Source: CAXBBB01 sp963815505 (GTDB taxonomy: Bacteria > Bacteroidota > Rhodothermia > Rhodothermales > BA12). Taken from it: DNA of 64,000 bases. The notes beneath the pieces were generated by a model. That model was not told where the DNA came from. It worked only from the letters and a program-made list of their open reading frames with translations, and made no database searches. The DNA is taken from assembly GCA_963815505.1 (NCBI GenBank), contig CAWFGU010000001.1, positions 124,001 through 188,000 on the forward strand. Direction: 5' to 3'. Below, piece by piece: positions 9,347 to 20,310 of this stretch (position 1 is the first letter of the stretch; each line of letters begins with the position of its first letter). Both the position numbers and the translations under genes were made by a program.

Positions 9347-11872
9347 CTATAGCGCGGCGAGCAGGGCGTCGGCGCGTTCGATGCCGGGTGTGTCTTCGCG
9401 TTCGGCGAACAGGGCGCGGGCGTCGCTGGCTGCGCGGCGCGCTTCGGTGGGCGACGTGGCGCGTAGGGCGTCGGCCAAATCGCAGAGCAGCGGGGCGAGG
9501 AAGTCCGCTTCTCGGTGGCCGATGCGGGCGCAGGCGTCGGAGCGGCGGCAGGCGATGGCGGTTTCGGCCAAGATGACGTGCGCGCTGTCGAGCCGACCGG
9601 CGTCGGCGAGCATGCGGCCCAACTGGTACTGCGATCCCAGCGTGACGACGTGATCGGGGCCGAGTGCGGCACGGCGGATGGCGGTCGACGTGCGCTGCTG
9701 CTCTATCGCGTCGGCGAGTGCGCCGGTGCGGGCCAGCAGCGTGGCGAAGTGCGCCAGCGTCGACGCGTGGACCGGGTGGTCGGCCCCAAGCGTGCGGGCT
9801 TCGGCGGGGATGATCTCGCGATAGAGCGCTTCCGCCTCGTCCAGCCGACCGGCACTTGCCATCAGTCCGGCGAGCATGAACTGGTTGTCGAGCAGCGTGG
9901 GTGCGTTGGCTCCGCCGTTGTCGCGCAGAAACGCGATGGCGCGGCGGTACTGCGCTTCGGCGGCGGCGGTGTCGCCCTGCTCCTGCCGGACGATGCCCAG
10001 ACTGCCGATGCTGTACGCCGTCATGTCGCGCAGTTCGCGGTCGCCCGGCGAGGCGGCGAACAGGCGCGCGTAGCCGTCCTGACTCTCCTCGAGCAGCCCA
10101 ACAGCGGCGTCGGCCTCACCCCTGCTCCACGCACGCAGCGTCCCCAGATCCGCCAACGCCTCGAACAGGGCCGGATCGTCGCGCCCGTCCAGCCCGTCGC
10201 GGAAGGCGGCGACAGAGGCGACGTAGTGCGCTTCGGCATCGTCGTATTCGAGTTGCACGTCCTTGACCGCGCCCAGGTGGTAGTGCGTCCGCGCGAGAGC
10301 GACGCGGTCGTCAGCATCGCCCGATTCGGCAGCCAGCGTGCGCAGGGCGAGCGCATGGGTCAGTAGCGTATCGGCCTGCGGATAAACGCCCAGGTTGACG
10401 TAGGCGCGCCCGATCTCCATCAGCAGAGCCGCACGCCGCGCTGGGGCGACGGACGAATCGTCCAGAATCTGATCCGCTCCCTGATCGAGCACCTGCCGGG
10501 CCGTGACGGTCCGGCCTTGCGCGACGCTCGGCTTGGCCGCCTCGAACAGGTCACCCATAAAGTCAGCCACGGCCTGCGCGTCGGCGAGCGCAGCTTGGGC
10601 GCGGTCTCGCTCCTCGGCCAGACGCCCAGCTTGGACGGTCGTAGTCGCAGCATAGACGATCAGTAGGGCGAGCAGTGCGGCAGCGAGACCGGTCGGCAGC
10701 GGATAGCGGCGGACGAACGAGCGAGCGCGGTAGCTCCACGTGTCGGGGCGGGCGGCGAGCGGCATCCGGCGACGCAGGCGGTCCAAGTCGGCCAGCAGCG
10801 CGTCGGCGGTGGGGTAGCGGCGGTCGGGCTCTTTGCGCAGCGCTTTGAGAACGAGCACACCCAGGTCGCCAGACAATCGCTTGCGCAACTTCTCGGGCGA
10901 CACGCTGCGCGCGTAAGCGGCTGCGTCCTCAACGACAGACGACGGTGCTGGCGCTGCCTCCTCCAACACGGCGTGCGCCAGTCGGTAGCCCGTAGCATCG
11001 TCAGATTGGGCGAACGGGCGGCGCCCGGTCAGCAGTTCGTAGAGCAGTGTGCCCAGCGCGTACACGTCGGTCGCTGGCGTGATGGCCTCACCACGTATCT
11101 GCTCGGGAGCGGCATACTCGGTCGTCATCAACGCGCTGCCGGTCTGGGTGCGAACCGCGTCTCCCACTTCGGCTTCCAGCACTTTCGCAATGCCGAAGTC
11201 GAGCAGTTTCACCCGGCCCGCATCGGTGACGAGCACGTTCGACGGCTTCAAGTCGCGGTGGACGATCAGTTGCGCGTGCGCGTGCCGAACCGCGTCGACA
11301 ACGTCGGCGAATAACGCCAACCGCGCATCGACGGACAGGCGCTTGCGGTCGGCGTAGGTCGTGATCGGTTCGCCGTCGACGTACTCCATCGCCAGGAACG
11401 GCGCGTCCCCCCGCTCGGCGTCTACGCCCACGTCGAGCAGGCGGGCGACGTGGGGATGCGTCAACCGGCCTAGAATCTGACGCTCGGCCAGAAAGCGGCG
11501 GATCAGGTCGGGCCGCTCGGGCGCATCGCGAATCGTTTTCAAGGCGACGAGTTGCGCAAACCCTTCGTCCGTCCGCTCGGCGAGGTAGACCGATCCCATC
11601 CCTCCTCGCGCGATCAGCCGGACAATACGATAGCGCCCGACCCGAACGCCTTCTTCCAACGGTGCTTCGTCGAGGAGCCGCACGCCTACGTCCGGCGCAA
11701 GTCCATCGAAGAAAGCCGACGCGTCATCGTCCGACGCCAGCAGCGATGCGACCTGCATACGAAGGTCCGCGTCGTCCACGCATTCAGCGTCCAGAAAGGC
11801 GTTGCGTTCGCTGGGCGGCAGCGCCAGCGCGTGGTCTACGAGTGTGCTTAGTCGGTCCCAGGAGTGTGCCAC
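9347..11872 (-). CDS. Membrane Ser/Thr protein kinase with TPR repeats
   Basis: 841 residues from GTG 11872 (MAHSWDRLSTLVDHALALPP), preferred because the open frame upstream to 12007 is low-complexity. An N-terminal helical region (about 1-70) is followed by a Hanks-type kinase domain: Gly loop ARGGMGSVY, VALKT lysine, HRDLKPSNVL, DFG in LLDFGIAK, and EYAAPEQ. A single membrane helix follows (GLAAALLALLIVYAATTTVQ, near residue 390), then about 440 residues of TPR_10-like repeats (LLMEIGRAYVNLG, ALARTHYHLGAV, LDNQFMLAGLMASAGR). Kinase inside and TPRs outside is the usual topology, so it probably senses an envelope signal and acts on the ECF factor encoded just downstream. Confidence 0.92.
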   Translation of the reverse strand: MAHSWDRLSTLVDHALALPPSERNAFLDAECVDDADLRMQVASLLASDDDASAFFDGLAPDVGVRLLDEAPLEEGVRVGRYRIVRLIARGGMGSVYLAERTDEGFAQLVALKTIRDAPERPDLIRRFLAERQILGRLTHPHVARLLDVGVDAERGDAPFLAMEYVDGEPITTYADRKRLSVDARLALFADVVDAVRHAHAQLIVHRDLKPSNVLVTDAGRVKLLDFGIAKVLEAEVGDAVRTQTGSALMTTEYAAPEQIRGEAITPATDVYALGTLLYELLTGRRPFAQSDDATGYRLAHAVLEEAAPAPSSVVEDAAAYARSVSPEKLRKRLSGDLGVLVLKALRKEPDRRYPTADALLADLDRLRRRMPLAARPDTWSYRARSFVRRYPLPTGLAAALLALLIVYAATTTVQAGRLAEERDRAQAALADAQAVADFMGDLFEAAKPSVAQGRTVTARQVLDQGADQILDDSSVAPARRAALLMEIGRAYVNLGVYPQADTLLTHALALRTLAAESGDADDRVALARTHYHLGAVKDVQLEYDDAEAHYVASVAAFRDGLDGRDDPALFEALADLGTLRAWSRGEADAAVGLLEESQDGYARLFAASPGDRELRDMTAYSIGSLGIVRQEQGDTAAAEAQYRRAIAFLRDNGGANAPTLLDNQFMLAGLMASAGRLDEAEALYREIIPAEARTLGADHPVHASTLAHFATLLARTGALADAIEQQRTSTAIRRAALGPDHVVTLGSQYQLGRMLADAGRLDSAHVILAETAIACRRSDACARIGHREADFLAPLLCDLADALRATSPTEARRAASDARALFAEREDTPGIERADALLAAL

Positions 11873-12072
11873 AGTGCCGGTTGTCCGCGAAGCCGAGCGG
11901 CGGCTTCTGGTAGAGGAAAACGGGGCCGCTCGAGAAAAACTTCGTGGTGGCGTGAGCGGATCGGCGGCGAAACGGGGTGAAGCAGACAGAACCACCTCCC
12001 AACTCACGCGCCGACGCCTCAGAATACGGGTCAGTGGTCCAACCGATCAACCGCACTCCTACCTCCACGCCC

Positions 12073-15000
12073 ATGAATCGCCTCCTGCCCGCCCTCATCG
12101 CGCTGCTCGTCGCCGCGTGCATCGCGCCCGGCGCCGCTCGCCCAGTCGACGTTCGAAACCGGCTTTGTCGTCGAGCACTCGTTCGCCGTTCCCGACGTCT
12201 TCGCCGCCGCTCCCGCCTTCCACCCCGCATCGGAGCGCCCGCTCTTTCTGACGGTCAATGGCACGTTCGGAAGCGCGTTGACGGGCTACGCGCACGCCCT
12301 CTCGTCGCCCGGATGGGACCAACTGCCGTACACGCTGAACCTCGAGGCCACCTCCGCCTCCGGCTATAGCGATCCGCACGAGTGGCGCATACGCGCCGGA
12401 CAGTTCGATGCAGACGACGGCCTGGAGTACTTCGTCCGGTGGCGCACGCTGAACACGGTCCGGTTTCGCATCTTCGATTCGCCCGTCGTTTCGGGCCTCT
12501 CGGCGCATCCCCAGGACGAGTCGTGGCAGTCGGCCAGCCCGGACGGCGTCGAACGCGAGTGCGGATACCTTCCACTCGACGTGGTCCCGCTGGGCGACCT
12601 CGACGGCGACGGCAACCCCGAAATGCTATCGATCAATACCGGAAACGACACGCCCGCGCCCGGATGCCCCGACGGTGCGTCGGCTCAGGTCAACGTGATC
12701 GAGTGGGAGCCGGAGACGAGCAAGGTCGGCAACGCGCAGGCCGCGCACTTCCGCTTCGTCGAGGGCCTAGACGTGGCGGCGGGTAACAATCAGCTGCGCT
12801 ACGTCGCGGTAGGCGACCCGGACGGCGACGGCAAGCCCGAGATCGTCGTCGTGGCGGCCCAGAACGGCGGTAATCCGGGCGGCCTCTACGTGTTCGAGGT
12901 CAACCCGGCCGGATTCGACACACCCGGCGTCGGCGTACTCGTCCCGGACGGCGGACCGGCCAGCGCCGAACCGTTCGCTACCCAGGTCGGCATCTCGACC
13001 AACGGCGGCGTCGGCGGTGGATCGGCGACCGTTTCGGGCGGGCAGGGCGGTTTGCACGTCGCGGATCTGGACGGCGACGGGATCGACGAAATCATCGTCG
13101 CCTACGCAGGCAGTCAGGTCAGCAGCGGCGTCCGCATCTACTCGCTGGACGGGACGAACGGCGCGGGTGACCCCAACTACGTCGGCACCCAGGCGGCGCA
13201 GTTCCTGGCGACAGCGAGCGTGGCCGTCGGCGACTACGACCTGGACGGGCGCATGGAGATCTACACAACCAACCTCCAGAGCGACGGCATCCGGTCGATG
13301 GAGCACGACGGAGCGGCGGGCGACTTCTCCCCTTCGGCGTTCCGCGTCACCACCCACGCCATCGAACTCGGTGCCGGACTGGGCCTGACGTTCGCTGCGC
13401 CCAACGCCGACGGCTCGACGCTCGACGCGTTTGTCCCGACGGCGGCCCAGAGCGAGCATCCCGACGCCGACGATCCGCGGCCGGAGTTGATGGCGTTCGG
13501 ACGCGGCGCAGTTCACCTGCTCGAAGCGCTCCCCGCGTTTGGCGATCTCATGCTCGAACTACCCACGCTCGGACGCCCCGTCGGAGCCATCGGAGACGCG
13601 GACGGCGACGGCGTGCTCGACGTAGTGCTGATGGGCGAAAGCAACGGTACGGCGGCGACAGGCTTTCTCCTCTCGGGCGCAATCGATGGGCAGGGCGCGC
13701 TCGCCTACACTCAAACGCAGCCGTTCAGCCCGCGCGTGCTGGGCGACGCCGTGTGGTTCGATGTGGACAACGACGGGCACCTCGACCTCGCCTACACCGG
13801 CGGATCGTCGACCGGCGGCGGTGGAGCAGTCAACCTGATCGTGATGCAGAACGACGGGGCGGGCGGCTTTTCCGAATTGATACGCATTAACCGAGGCGTT
13901 CGTCTGGGCGACATCGAAGTGCTCGACTACGACTTCGACGGCGATCAAGACCTGCTCATGATGGGCGACCCGTTCGAGGGCGGCACGCCTGCGCTGACGA
14001 CGCTCTTCCGCAACACGCTCGACGAGGGCAGAGTCGGCTTCGGGCGCGACCTGGATCACGGTCTACCCACGCTTTCGTACGCTCGGGCCGCATCGGTGCG
14101 GCTCGACAACGGCACCGACGATTCCGCCGACGACCGACTGCTGATCGCACTGCAAGGCCGAGACTCGGACGGCGACGCCTATGCCGGAGTCTGGAGCCGC
14201 GCGCCCGGCGACGCTGCCTTCGCCAACGAGAATGCACCCGTCATCGCCCTCCAGGACGGCGACGTAGCGTGGATCGACGTGATCGGCGACGCGCAGCCCG
14301 ACCTGATCCTGTCCGGCTCGATCCTCCTGGCCGATGGAGGCGACCCGATCCGCGAGACACTCGTCTACGAGAACACACCCGGCCCGAACGGTCCCGGCTT
14401 CTCGCCGAGCAGTTCGACCCAGGTGCGCGGCCTTCCCGCTACGGACACGCGCTACCTCGCCCCCGCCGACTTCGACCGCGATGGGCTGACCGACCTAGTC
14501 TTGCGCACGCCGTCACTCGCTGACGACACCCAGGACCGCTTCGACGTCTTCTTGCAGCGCCGCAGCGGATCGGGCGATCTGTCCGCGACGACGTTCGAGC
14601 CGATGGGCCTGCGTCTGGGTCTGTCCGGGCGCGAAGGCGTGACGCGCACGCCGCCGCTCGTCCTCGTGGCCGACCTGGACGGCGACACGTTCGAGGACGT
14701 GCTGATTTCGGGCCGCTCGTTCCGCCCTGCCAACCAGGACGTCAACTTGGTCAACCAGACGACTGTCTTCCGCAACGCGATGCGATTCGGCGATACGGGT
14801 GCCATCGGCGGATCGGCCGCGGGCAGCGGCAAGCGGATGGACGGCCTACTACCGACACCGACCGGCCTGGACGCCGACGCTTCCTCCGATGGACGTGTGA
14901 CGCTCGACTGGAACGCCGCTCTCGCCCAGGGCAAACTCTCCCAGGCGGATCTCACCTACGACGTTTCGGTCGGCACCAGCGCAGGAGCAACTGACATTGT

Positions 15001-16635
15001 CGCGCCGCTCGCTGATGTAGGTGGCGGCTTCCGCAAGGCCTTATCGACGCAGCGCAACTTCGGCACAACGTACCAACTCCGCGATCTGCCGCCCGGCACG
15101 TACTACTGGGGCGTGCAGACGGTCTACGGCTCGCTGTCCAGCCCCTTTGCATCGGGTTCGTTCGTCGTCCCCGAACCGGCGGTAACCGCTGCGCTATCGC
15201 TCGACGCGGTGACCAACGGGCAGCCCAACTTCGTCGTCCAACCCGGCGACCTGATCACGTTCGAGGTGAACGTCGGCAACGAAGGGCGTCCCCAGTTCGG
15301 ACCGGTCGAGAACCTGGCGGGCGTCGGCCTCCAGATCCAGTTCGTGGACGCGGCCGTCGAGTTCGTCGGTGCTCAGGTCGAAAACGGATTTCTCGGATCG
15401 ACCAATGAAGTCGTCACGTCGGTCAGTCAGGAAGAGGTCGACGGCGTGCAGGTCGTCGCGCTGGCCCTGTCGCGCACCGTCGATACGGGTGTCAGCGGGT
15501 CGGGTATTCTGGCGGCGGTCACCTTCCGCGTGCGCCCCGACTTCGAGAGCATGGGGGACGAACTCGTCGGCCTGTTGCCCTTCCGCATCGCAAACGTCCT
15601 CGCGTCTGGATCCGGACGGCGACCCAATCGAACTGACTCCGGTCGATGGGCTAGTCGGCTTCGCGCAACTCTTGGTGTGGCCCGGCGATACAGATGCCAG
15701 CGGGACCGTCGAGCCGAACGCGCAGGACCTGCTGCCCATCGGCACGCACTTCGGCAAGACCGGACCGGCGCGCACGGCAGCCAACCCGTTCGACTGGACC
15801 GGACAGCCCGCCGCGCCGTGGCCCTACGACGCCACGCCCGACGTTGCCCACGCCGACGCATCGGGCGATGGGGTCGTCGACCAGAACGACGTACTCGCCA
15901 TCGGTCTCAACTGGATGCGGACGCGCAACCAACCGCTGGGCAAGACGCAGCAGGTCGCCGATGCGACGTGCCCCGTCTCGCTCGATCTGGGAGCCGTCGC
16001 GGCCGGAGAACGCGTCGCGTTCAGCGCCGACCTAGCCGAAGCAGCACGTGGCGTGTCGTACGGCTTCGAGCTACCCACCGGACTGCGCGTCGTCGACGTG
16101 ATGCCGTTGGGCGCACTCGAATCAACCGAACCGCTGGCTTTCCACAAGCAGAGCGGCGACGAGCTAGGTATTGCGTTCGTGCGGACCGACGACGGCGAGT
16201 TGCCCCAGGGCGAACGCTTCACCGTCACGCTGGAAGCCGAATCCGCACTGTCGTCGGCGACGGTCACGCTGCCCTCGGCCCAGCGTACGTCCGACACCGG
16301 CCTCACCCTGCTCTGTGGCACTAAGCTGGCAACGTCGACAGTCGTCGCTAGCTGCCGACGACGCCCTGCCGACCGAGGTCGAACTGCGCAGCGCCGCTCC
16401 CAACCCGGCACGCGGCCTGACGCGCATCGGCTACGCCCTGCCGCGTGCCTCGGACGTACGGATCACGCTGTACGATGCGACTGGACGACTCGTGCAAACG
16501 CTCGTCTCAGGCACACGCCCGGCGGGAACGCACGACGCCCGCCTCGACGCCTCCGAGTTGCCCAGCGGCCTCTATCTCTACCGCATGGAAGCCGACGGCA
16601 TCGTCCGCAGCGGACGCGTGACGGTTTTGAGGTAA
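12073..16635 (+). CDS. Large secreted FG-GAP/cohesin/dockerin-like protein with T9SS sorting domain (frameshifted)
   Basis: About 1,500 residues. ATG 12073 opens a signal peptide (MNRLLPALIALLVAACIAPG). More than ten FG-GAP/VCBS beta-propeller repeats follow with Ca-binding loops such as DLDGDGNPE, DPDGDGKPE, DLDGDGIDE and DVDNDGHLD, spread over about residues 100-920. Next come an Fn3-like domain (PTGLDADASSDGRVTLDW), a cohesin-like domain (TFEVNVGNEGRPQ...GILAAVTFRV), a dockerin-like pair of loops (GDTDASGTVEPNAQDLL, DASGDGVVDQNDVLA) and a Por-type C-terminal sorting domain (SAAPNPARGLTRIGYALP...GLYLYRME). Frames break near 12140, 15605 and 16345; the last two are repaired by removing T and A. 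Export by the type IX system and anchoring or release at the surface is expected. Confidence 0.88.
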
Positions 16636-16685
16636 CGCCGTCCCACACGGACGGTCGGCTGTGGTGGTCCGGCCGTCCGAGCGCG

Positions 16686-16725
16686 ACGCCTCCGAGTGTG
16701 CCGACTGCGGTGTGCTCGGAGGCGT
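16686..16725. terminator. Bidirectional hairpin between convergent genes
   Basis: Perfect 11-bp inverted repeat ACGCCTCCGAG (16686-16696) and CTCGGAGGCGT (16715-16725) with an 18-nt loop, between the end of the FG-GAP gene (16635) and the end of glpK (16733). A weaker hairpin (GGACGGTCGG / CCGGCCGTCC) lies just before it. The position fits a terminator serving both genes; there is no U-run. Confidence 0.6.
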
Positions 16726-16732
16726 TCGGCGT

Positions 16733-18248
16733 TCAGGCGTCGGCGCTTTTGACCCACTCTCGGCTGCGGTCGACGGCTCGTGCCCACTCCTCTCGCAGCC
16801 GATTTGCCTGTGCGCGTGGCATCGTAGGCTCGAAACGCTGGTCACCTGAGGCGAACGCGTCCAGGTCGGAGTCCGTCCACAACCCGACGGCGCAACCAGC
16901 GAGGTAGGCGGCTCCGCGTGCGGTCGTTTCTATGTCGGATGGGCGGATGACGGGGATGCCGAGTATGTCGGCCTGGAGTCTGCATCAGCAGGTCGTTGGC
17001 CGACGCGCCGCCGTCGACGCGCAGCTGAGTCAGCGGATGGCCCGTGTCGCCCTCAATGGCTTCCACCAGATCGGCCACCTGTAAGGCGACAGCCTCGAGC
17101 GTGGCCCTCGCGATGTGCGCTGCCGTCGTCCCCCGCGTCAGACCAATGAGGGTGCCCCTTGCCTCGGCGTCCCAATGCGGAGCGCCCAGACCAGCGAACG
17201 CAGGCACGAAGACCACACCGCCGCTGTCCGGTACCGACGCTGCCAGCGCCTCCACTTCGCGCGCCTCGCGGATCAGTCCCAGCCCGTCGCGCAGCCACTG
17301 CACGGCTGCCCCGGCGACGAAGACGCTGCCTTCGAGCGCGTACTCGGCCCTATCGTCGCCTAGCCGCCATCCGACTGTCGAGAGCAACCCATGATCTGAT
17401 CTCGGCACATCCGCGCCGGTATGCGCAATCAGAAAGCACCCCGTTCCATACGTGCACTTCGCCATTCCGGGCCGGACGCATCGCTGCCCGAACGTCGCCG
17501 CGTGCTGATCTCCGGCGATACCGGAGATGACGATGGGATGCGCGAACACGTCCGGATGCGTAACACCGATGCTGCCGGACGACGACACGACGCGCGGCAG
17601 CAGGGTTCGGGGAATATCGAAGAGTGCGAGCAGGTCGTCGTCCCAGTCCATCGCGTGGACGTTGAAGAGCAGTGTCCGGCTCGCGTTGGTGACATCGGTG
17701 ACGTGGAGCGCGTCGCGGTCGGCTCGCCCACCGGTCAGGTTCCAGACGAGCCAGGTGTCGACGGTCCCGAACGCCAGCTCGCCTCGCTCGGCCCGCCCCC
17801 TCGCCCCGCCGACGTGGTCGAGCAGCCACGCCAGTTTGGTAGCCGAGAAGTAGGGGTCGAGCAGCAGGCCGGTCCGCTCTCGGATCGTCGGCTCGTGTCC
17901 GTCGGCTCGTAGGCGCTCGCACAGGGGGGCCGTCCGGCGATCCTGCCAGACGATGGCGCGGTGCAGCGGCTCGCCCGTCGCCCGGTCCCAGAGCAGCGTG
18001 GTTTCGCGCTGGTTGGTGATGCCCATCGCGGACACGTCGCGCGCCGAGATGCGAGCACGCGCCATCGCTTCGTGGGCGGCTCCCAGCTGGTCGGCCCACA
18101 GGTCAGCCGGATCGTGCTCGACCCAGCCAGGCTGCGGAAAGTGCTGCGCTAGCGGCTGCTGCGCCGACGCGACGACGCGTCCGCCTGCCGAATAGACGAC
18201 CGCGCGCGACGACGTAGTGCCCTGATCGAGTGCGAGAAGGTAGGACAT
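16733..18248 (-). CDS. glpK: Glycerol kinase (frameshifted near 3' end)
   Basis: ATP-dependent phosphorylation of glycerol to glycerol-3-phosphate in the cytoplasm; FGGY family. ATG 18248 gives MSYLLALDQGTTSSRA, the N-terminal phosphate-binding motif. GITNQRETTLLWDR, IVWQDRRT, YFSATKLAWLL, the second ATPase motif around GIAGDQHAATFGQ and the LRVDGGASANDLLMQ signature are all present. The frame shifts at about 16985. Dropping a single A after LLMQ gives LQADILGIPVIRPSDIETTARGAAYLAG and a stop at 16733, for a product of about 500 residues, the normal length. A DUF421 gene lies 44 bp upstream. No glpF or glpD is in the window. Confidence 0.92.
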
Positions 18249-18292
18249 GACGAGAACGGTTGGGCGATCGCTCGAAGATCGCGCCGCTGCGT

Positions 18293-18835
18293 CTAATCGT
18301 CGAAGTCGAGTAGGTCGGCGCCGCGGACGCCAGCGAAGAGCCATGCGTCGACCGGCTCGCCCGTCAGCAAGATCGATACGTCGCCGCTGGTCTCGAGCGT
18401 CGCCGCGAGCACGTCGCTCAGTTGCCGCACACCGCCGCCCCGGAGTTTGGCCTGCAGATCGGAGTCCGTCATGCGAACGGCATCGAGGTGCGCGCGGATC
18501 GGCACGCCGTGAGCGACGAGCAGCAGCGGGCTGGTCTCGAGCAGGCGCTCCACGCGCGGCGACACCATTCGCAGCCGCGACACCACGAACTGCAGGCCGA
18601 ACAGCAGCGCGAAGGCCAGCGCCCCGACGAGGACGGGCGTATCGTCGCTCAGGATCGTGGTCGCGAGAATGGCACCCAGAGCGACCGTCGTCGCGAAGTC
18701 CATGCTCGACATCTTCGAAAAGCTACGCAGCCCCATCAGCCGCGTCAGCACGAGCAGCGCTGCGAACACGGCGGCAGCCGACAGCGCGACGCGCGGCAGG
18801 AGGGTCAGCGTATCGGGAAGCAGCAGCGCATCCAT
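18293..18835 (-). CDS. DUF421 (YetF-like) membrane protein
   Basis: 180 residues. Three N-terminal membrane helices (VALSAAAVFAALLVLTRLMG; FATTVALGAILATTIL; VLVGALAFALLFGLQFVVSR) precede a cytoplasmic C-terminal domain with LLVAHGVPIRAHLDAVRMTDSDLQAKLR, the DUF421 signature. YetF-type proteins contribute to spore or membrane functions in Firmicutes and are uncharacterised here. ATG 18835 follows directly on the TAG of the preceding gene (18836-18838) with no spacing, so the two are an operon. Confidence 0.88.
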   Translation of the reverse strand: MDALLLPDTLTLLPRVALSAAAVFAALLVLTRLMGLRSFSKMSSMDFATTVALGAILATTILSDDTPVLVGALAFALLFGLQFVVSRLRMVSPRVERLLETSPLLLVAHGVPIRAHLDAVRMTDSDLQAKLRGGGVRQLSDVLAATLETSGDVSILLTGEPVDAWLFAGVRGADLLDFDD

Positions 18836-19216
18836 CTACCGGATGACCTCCTGGCCTTTGCCGGACGGATCGATCACGTAGCAGCTCAGCAATCCTTGAG
18901 GATGATGCTCGACCGTCAGTACGAATGCGCACGACGGATCGTACGAAGAGATGATGTCGGTGAACCCGCCTGCAAGCAAGCCGAAGTCGCAGCGCTCGGT
19001 CGCCTGCTGCGCCGACATGTAGGTGTGCGGAAGCCCTGCGATTTCCTCGTCCGTGACGGCGTCGCGCACGACCTGCATCCACTGCTCTCGGTCGACGTGC
19101 ATCGTGCCCAACCCGTGCTCTCGATACGCTTTGCGTGCCTGATTGAAGATCGTCTCGACCTTCTGATGGACCTCTTGCATAAAAATGAGGTGGTGCGTCC
19201 AGCGCGCCTGTGCCAT
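18836..19216 (-). CDS. Hypothetical soluble protein
   Basis: 126 residues from ATG 19216 (MAQARWTHHLIFMQEVHQKV); the frame is open further upstream but looks non-coding there. No signal peptide or membrane helix. The N-terminal half is helical (VHQKVETIFNQARKAYREHG), the C-terminal half has alternating strands (CAFVLTVEHHPQGLLSCYVID). I do not recognise a family. It abuts the DUF421 gene (stop and start adjacent) and is probably co-transcribed with it. Confidence 0.7.
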   Translation of the reverse strand: MAQARWTHHLIFMQEVHQKVETIFNQARKAYREHGLGTMHVDREQWMQVVRDAVTDEEIAGLPHTYMSAQQATERCDFGLLAGGFTDIISSYDPSCAFVLTVEHHPQGLLSCYVIDPSGKGQEVIR

Positions 19217-19262
19217 GTCGAGGCCGGGCGCATGGATTTCGAGTGATACGTCCACAGAGCAG

Positions 19263-19344
19263 GAGTTGAATGCGAGGCGGCCAGACAAAGTAGCGCACAC
19301 CCCGGACCGCCCGCTCCCCCCATTGGCGGCGAGTTGAATGCGAG
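19263..19344. repeat. 14-bp direct repeat pair
   Basis: GAGTTGAATGCGAG occurs at 19263-19276 and again at 19331-19344, 68 bp apart, in the 197-bp gap upstream of the hypothetical gene and downstream of the SigZ-like gene. It could be a paired operator or chance. Confidence 0.5.
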
Positions 19345-19413
19345 TGGCAGCGATGCCAGGCGGTATCCCACTCAGTTTTCGAGCACCCATCGGAAAGGCA
19401 CGCCCCTGTTCGC

Positions 19414-20002
19414 TCACTCGCACGTCTCGCAGCGCGGATGCCTTCGCTCGAACGAATCGGCGCATCCGTCCGGGCCGAAGTTCACGTCGCAGCATGCACG
19501 CAGTATCTCGCCTAGCATTACGCGCGCCCGTTGGATTCGCGACTTCGCACCGCTGAGCGACAGCCCCAGAGCGTCCGCGACCTGCTGCTGCGACTGACCT
19601 TGAAAATCGGCGCGGATCAGCGGCTCGGCGTATTTCGGGGGCAGCAGGTGCGCCATCGGCAGCAACCACGACAGCACTTCCTCGTGGACGGAGTGGTCAC
19701 CGTCGAAGTCGGACGCGTATGTCCGACGAGTGAACGTCTGCGGCAGGCTCCACATCGCTCGTCACCCATGCAGGTTCTCGGCTGCGGCTGCGGTAGAAAT
19801 CGGCGACTGTGCGACGAGCGATAGAGAACACCCATGCCTCGACGCTGATTGCCTCGCCCAGACGGTCTGACGATTGATGGACGCGAAGCAGCGCGTCCTG
19901 CGTCACGTCGTCCACCTCGGCGGATGGCACGCGGCGAGCGACAAAGGCGCGGATGCCGGTCGCAAACGAAAGCCAGTGGTCGGCGGAATCGGGAGCAGTC
20001 AT
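19414..20002 (-). CDS. ECF sigma factor, SigZ-like (frameshifted)
   Basis: About 195 residues. ATG 20002 gives MTAPDSADHW. Region 2 is IRAFVARRVPSAEVDDVTQDALLRVHQ with AWVFSIARRTVADFYR; region 4 is PPKYAEPLIRADFQGQSQQQVADALGLSLSGAKSRIQRAR. It ends with a Cys-rich tail (LRACCDVNFGPDGC...CETCE) as in SigZ-type ECF factors, which may bind metal. The frame breaks near 19735; removing one A gives HSSDYASDFDGDHSVHEE. No anti-sigma factor is seen next to it. Confidence 0.8.
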
Positions 20003-20061
20003 GCAGCGGGGTTTGCCCTGTAGTCGCTCGTCGGCTGAGAAAGACGCAACCGACGCACATG

Positions 20062-20310
20062 CTACCGCCGCGAGCGGGCAAACGGCGTCTCGAACAGGTC
20101 GACGGTCAACTCCTCGGCTCTTGCGTGCACGCGGGCCTGCGCGTCGGCGACGCCCTGGTTGTAGGCCAGCGGCGCGATGTCGGTCAGCACCCAGGCCAGC
20201 AGCCCGTCGACAGCAACCGTTCCGGCCCGAACGTCGAGTTCGTCCAACAGGTACGCCTGCAGAGCCGCGACGGCCTGCTCTCTCTCGGCAGGTGTCAGAT
20301 CGATGGCCAT
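20062..20310 (-). CDS. DUF2164 family protein
   Basis: 82 residues, usual DUF2164 length. MAIDLTPAEREQAVAALQAYLLDELD...LLAWVLTDIAPLAYNQGVADAQARV contains the family signature (the YNQ-IADAQ core). Function unknown; the family is small, cytoplasmic and widespread. ATG 20310 overlaps the TAA of the upstream gene by one base (TAATG), so the two are translationally coupled. Confidence 0.88.
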   Translation of the reverse strand: MAIDLTPAEREQAVAALQAYLLDELDVRAGTVAVDGLLAWVLTDIAPLAYNQGVADAQARVHARAEELTVDLFETPFARSRR

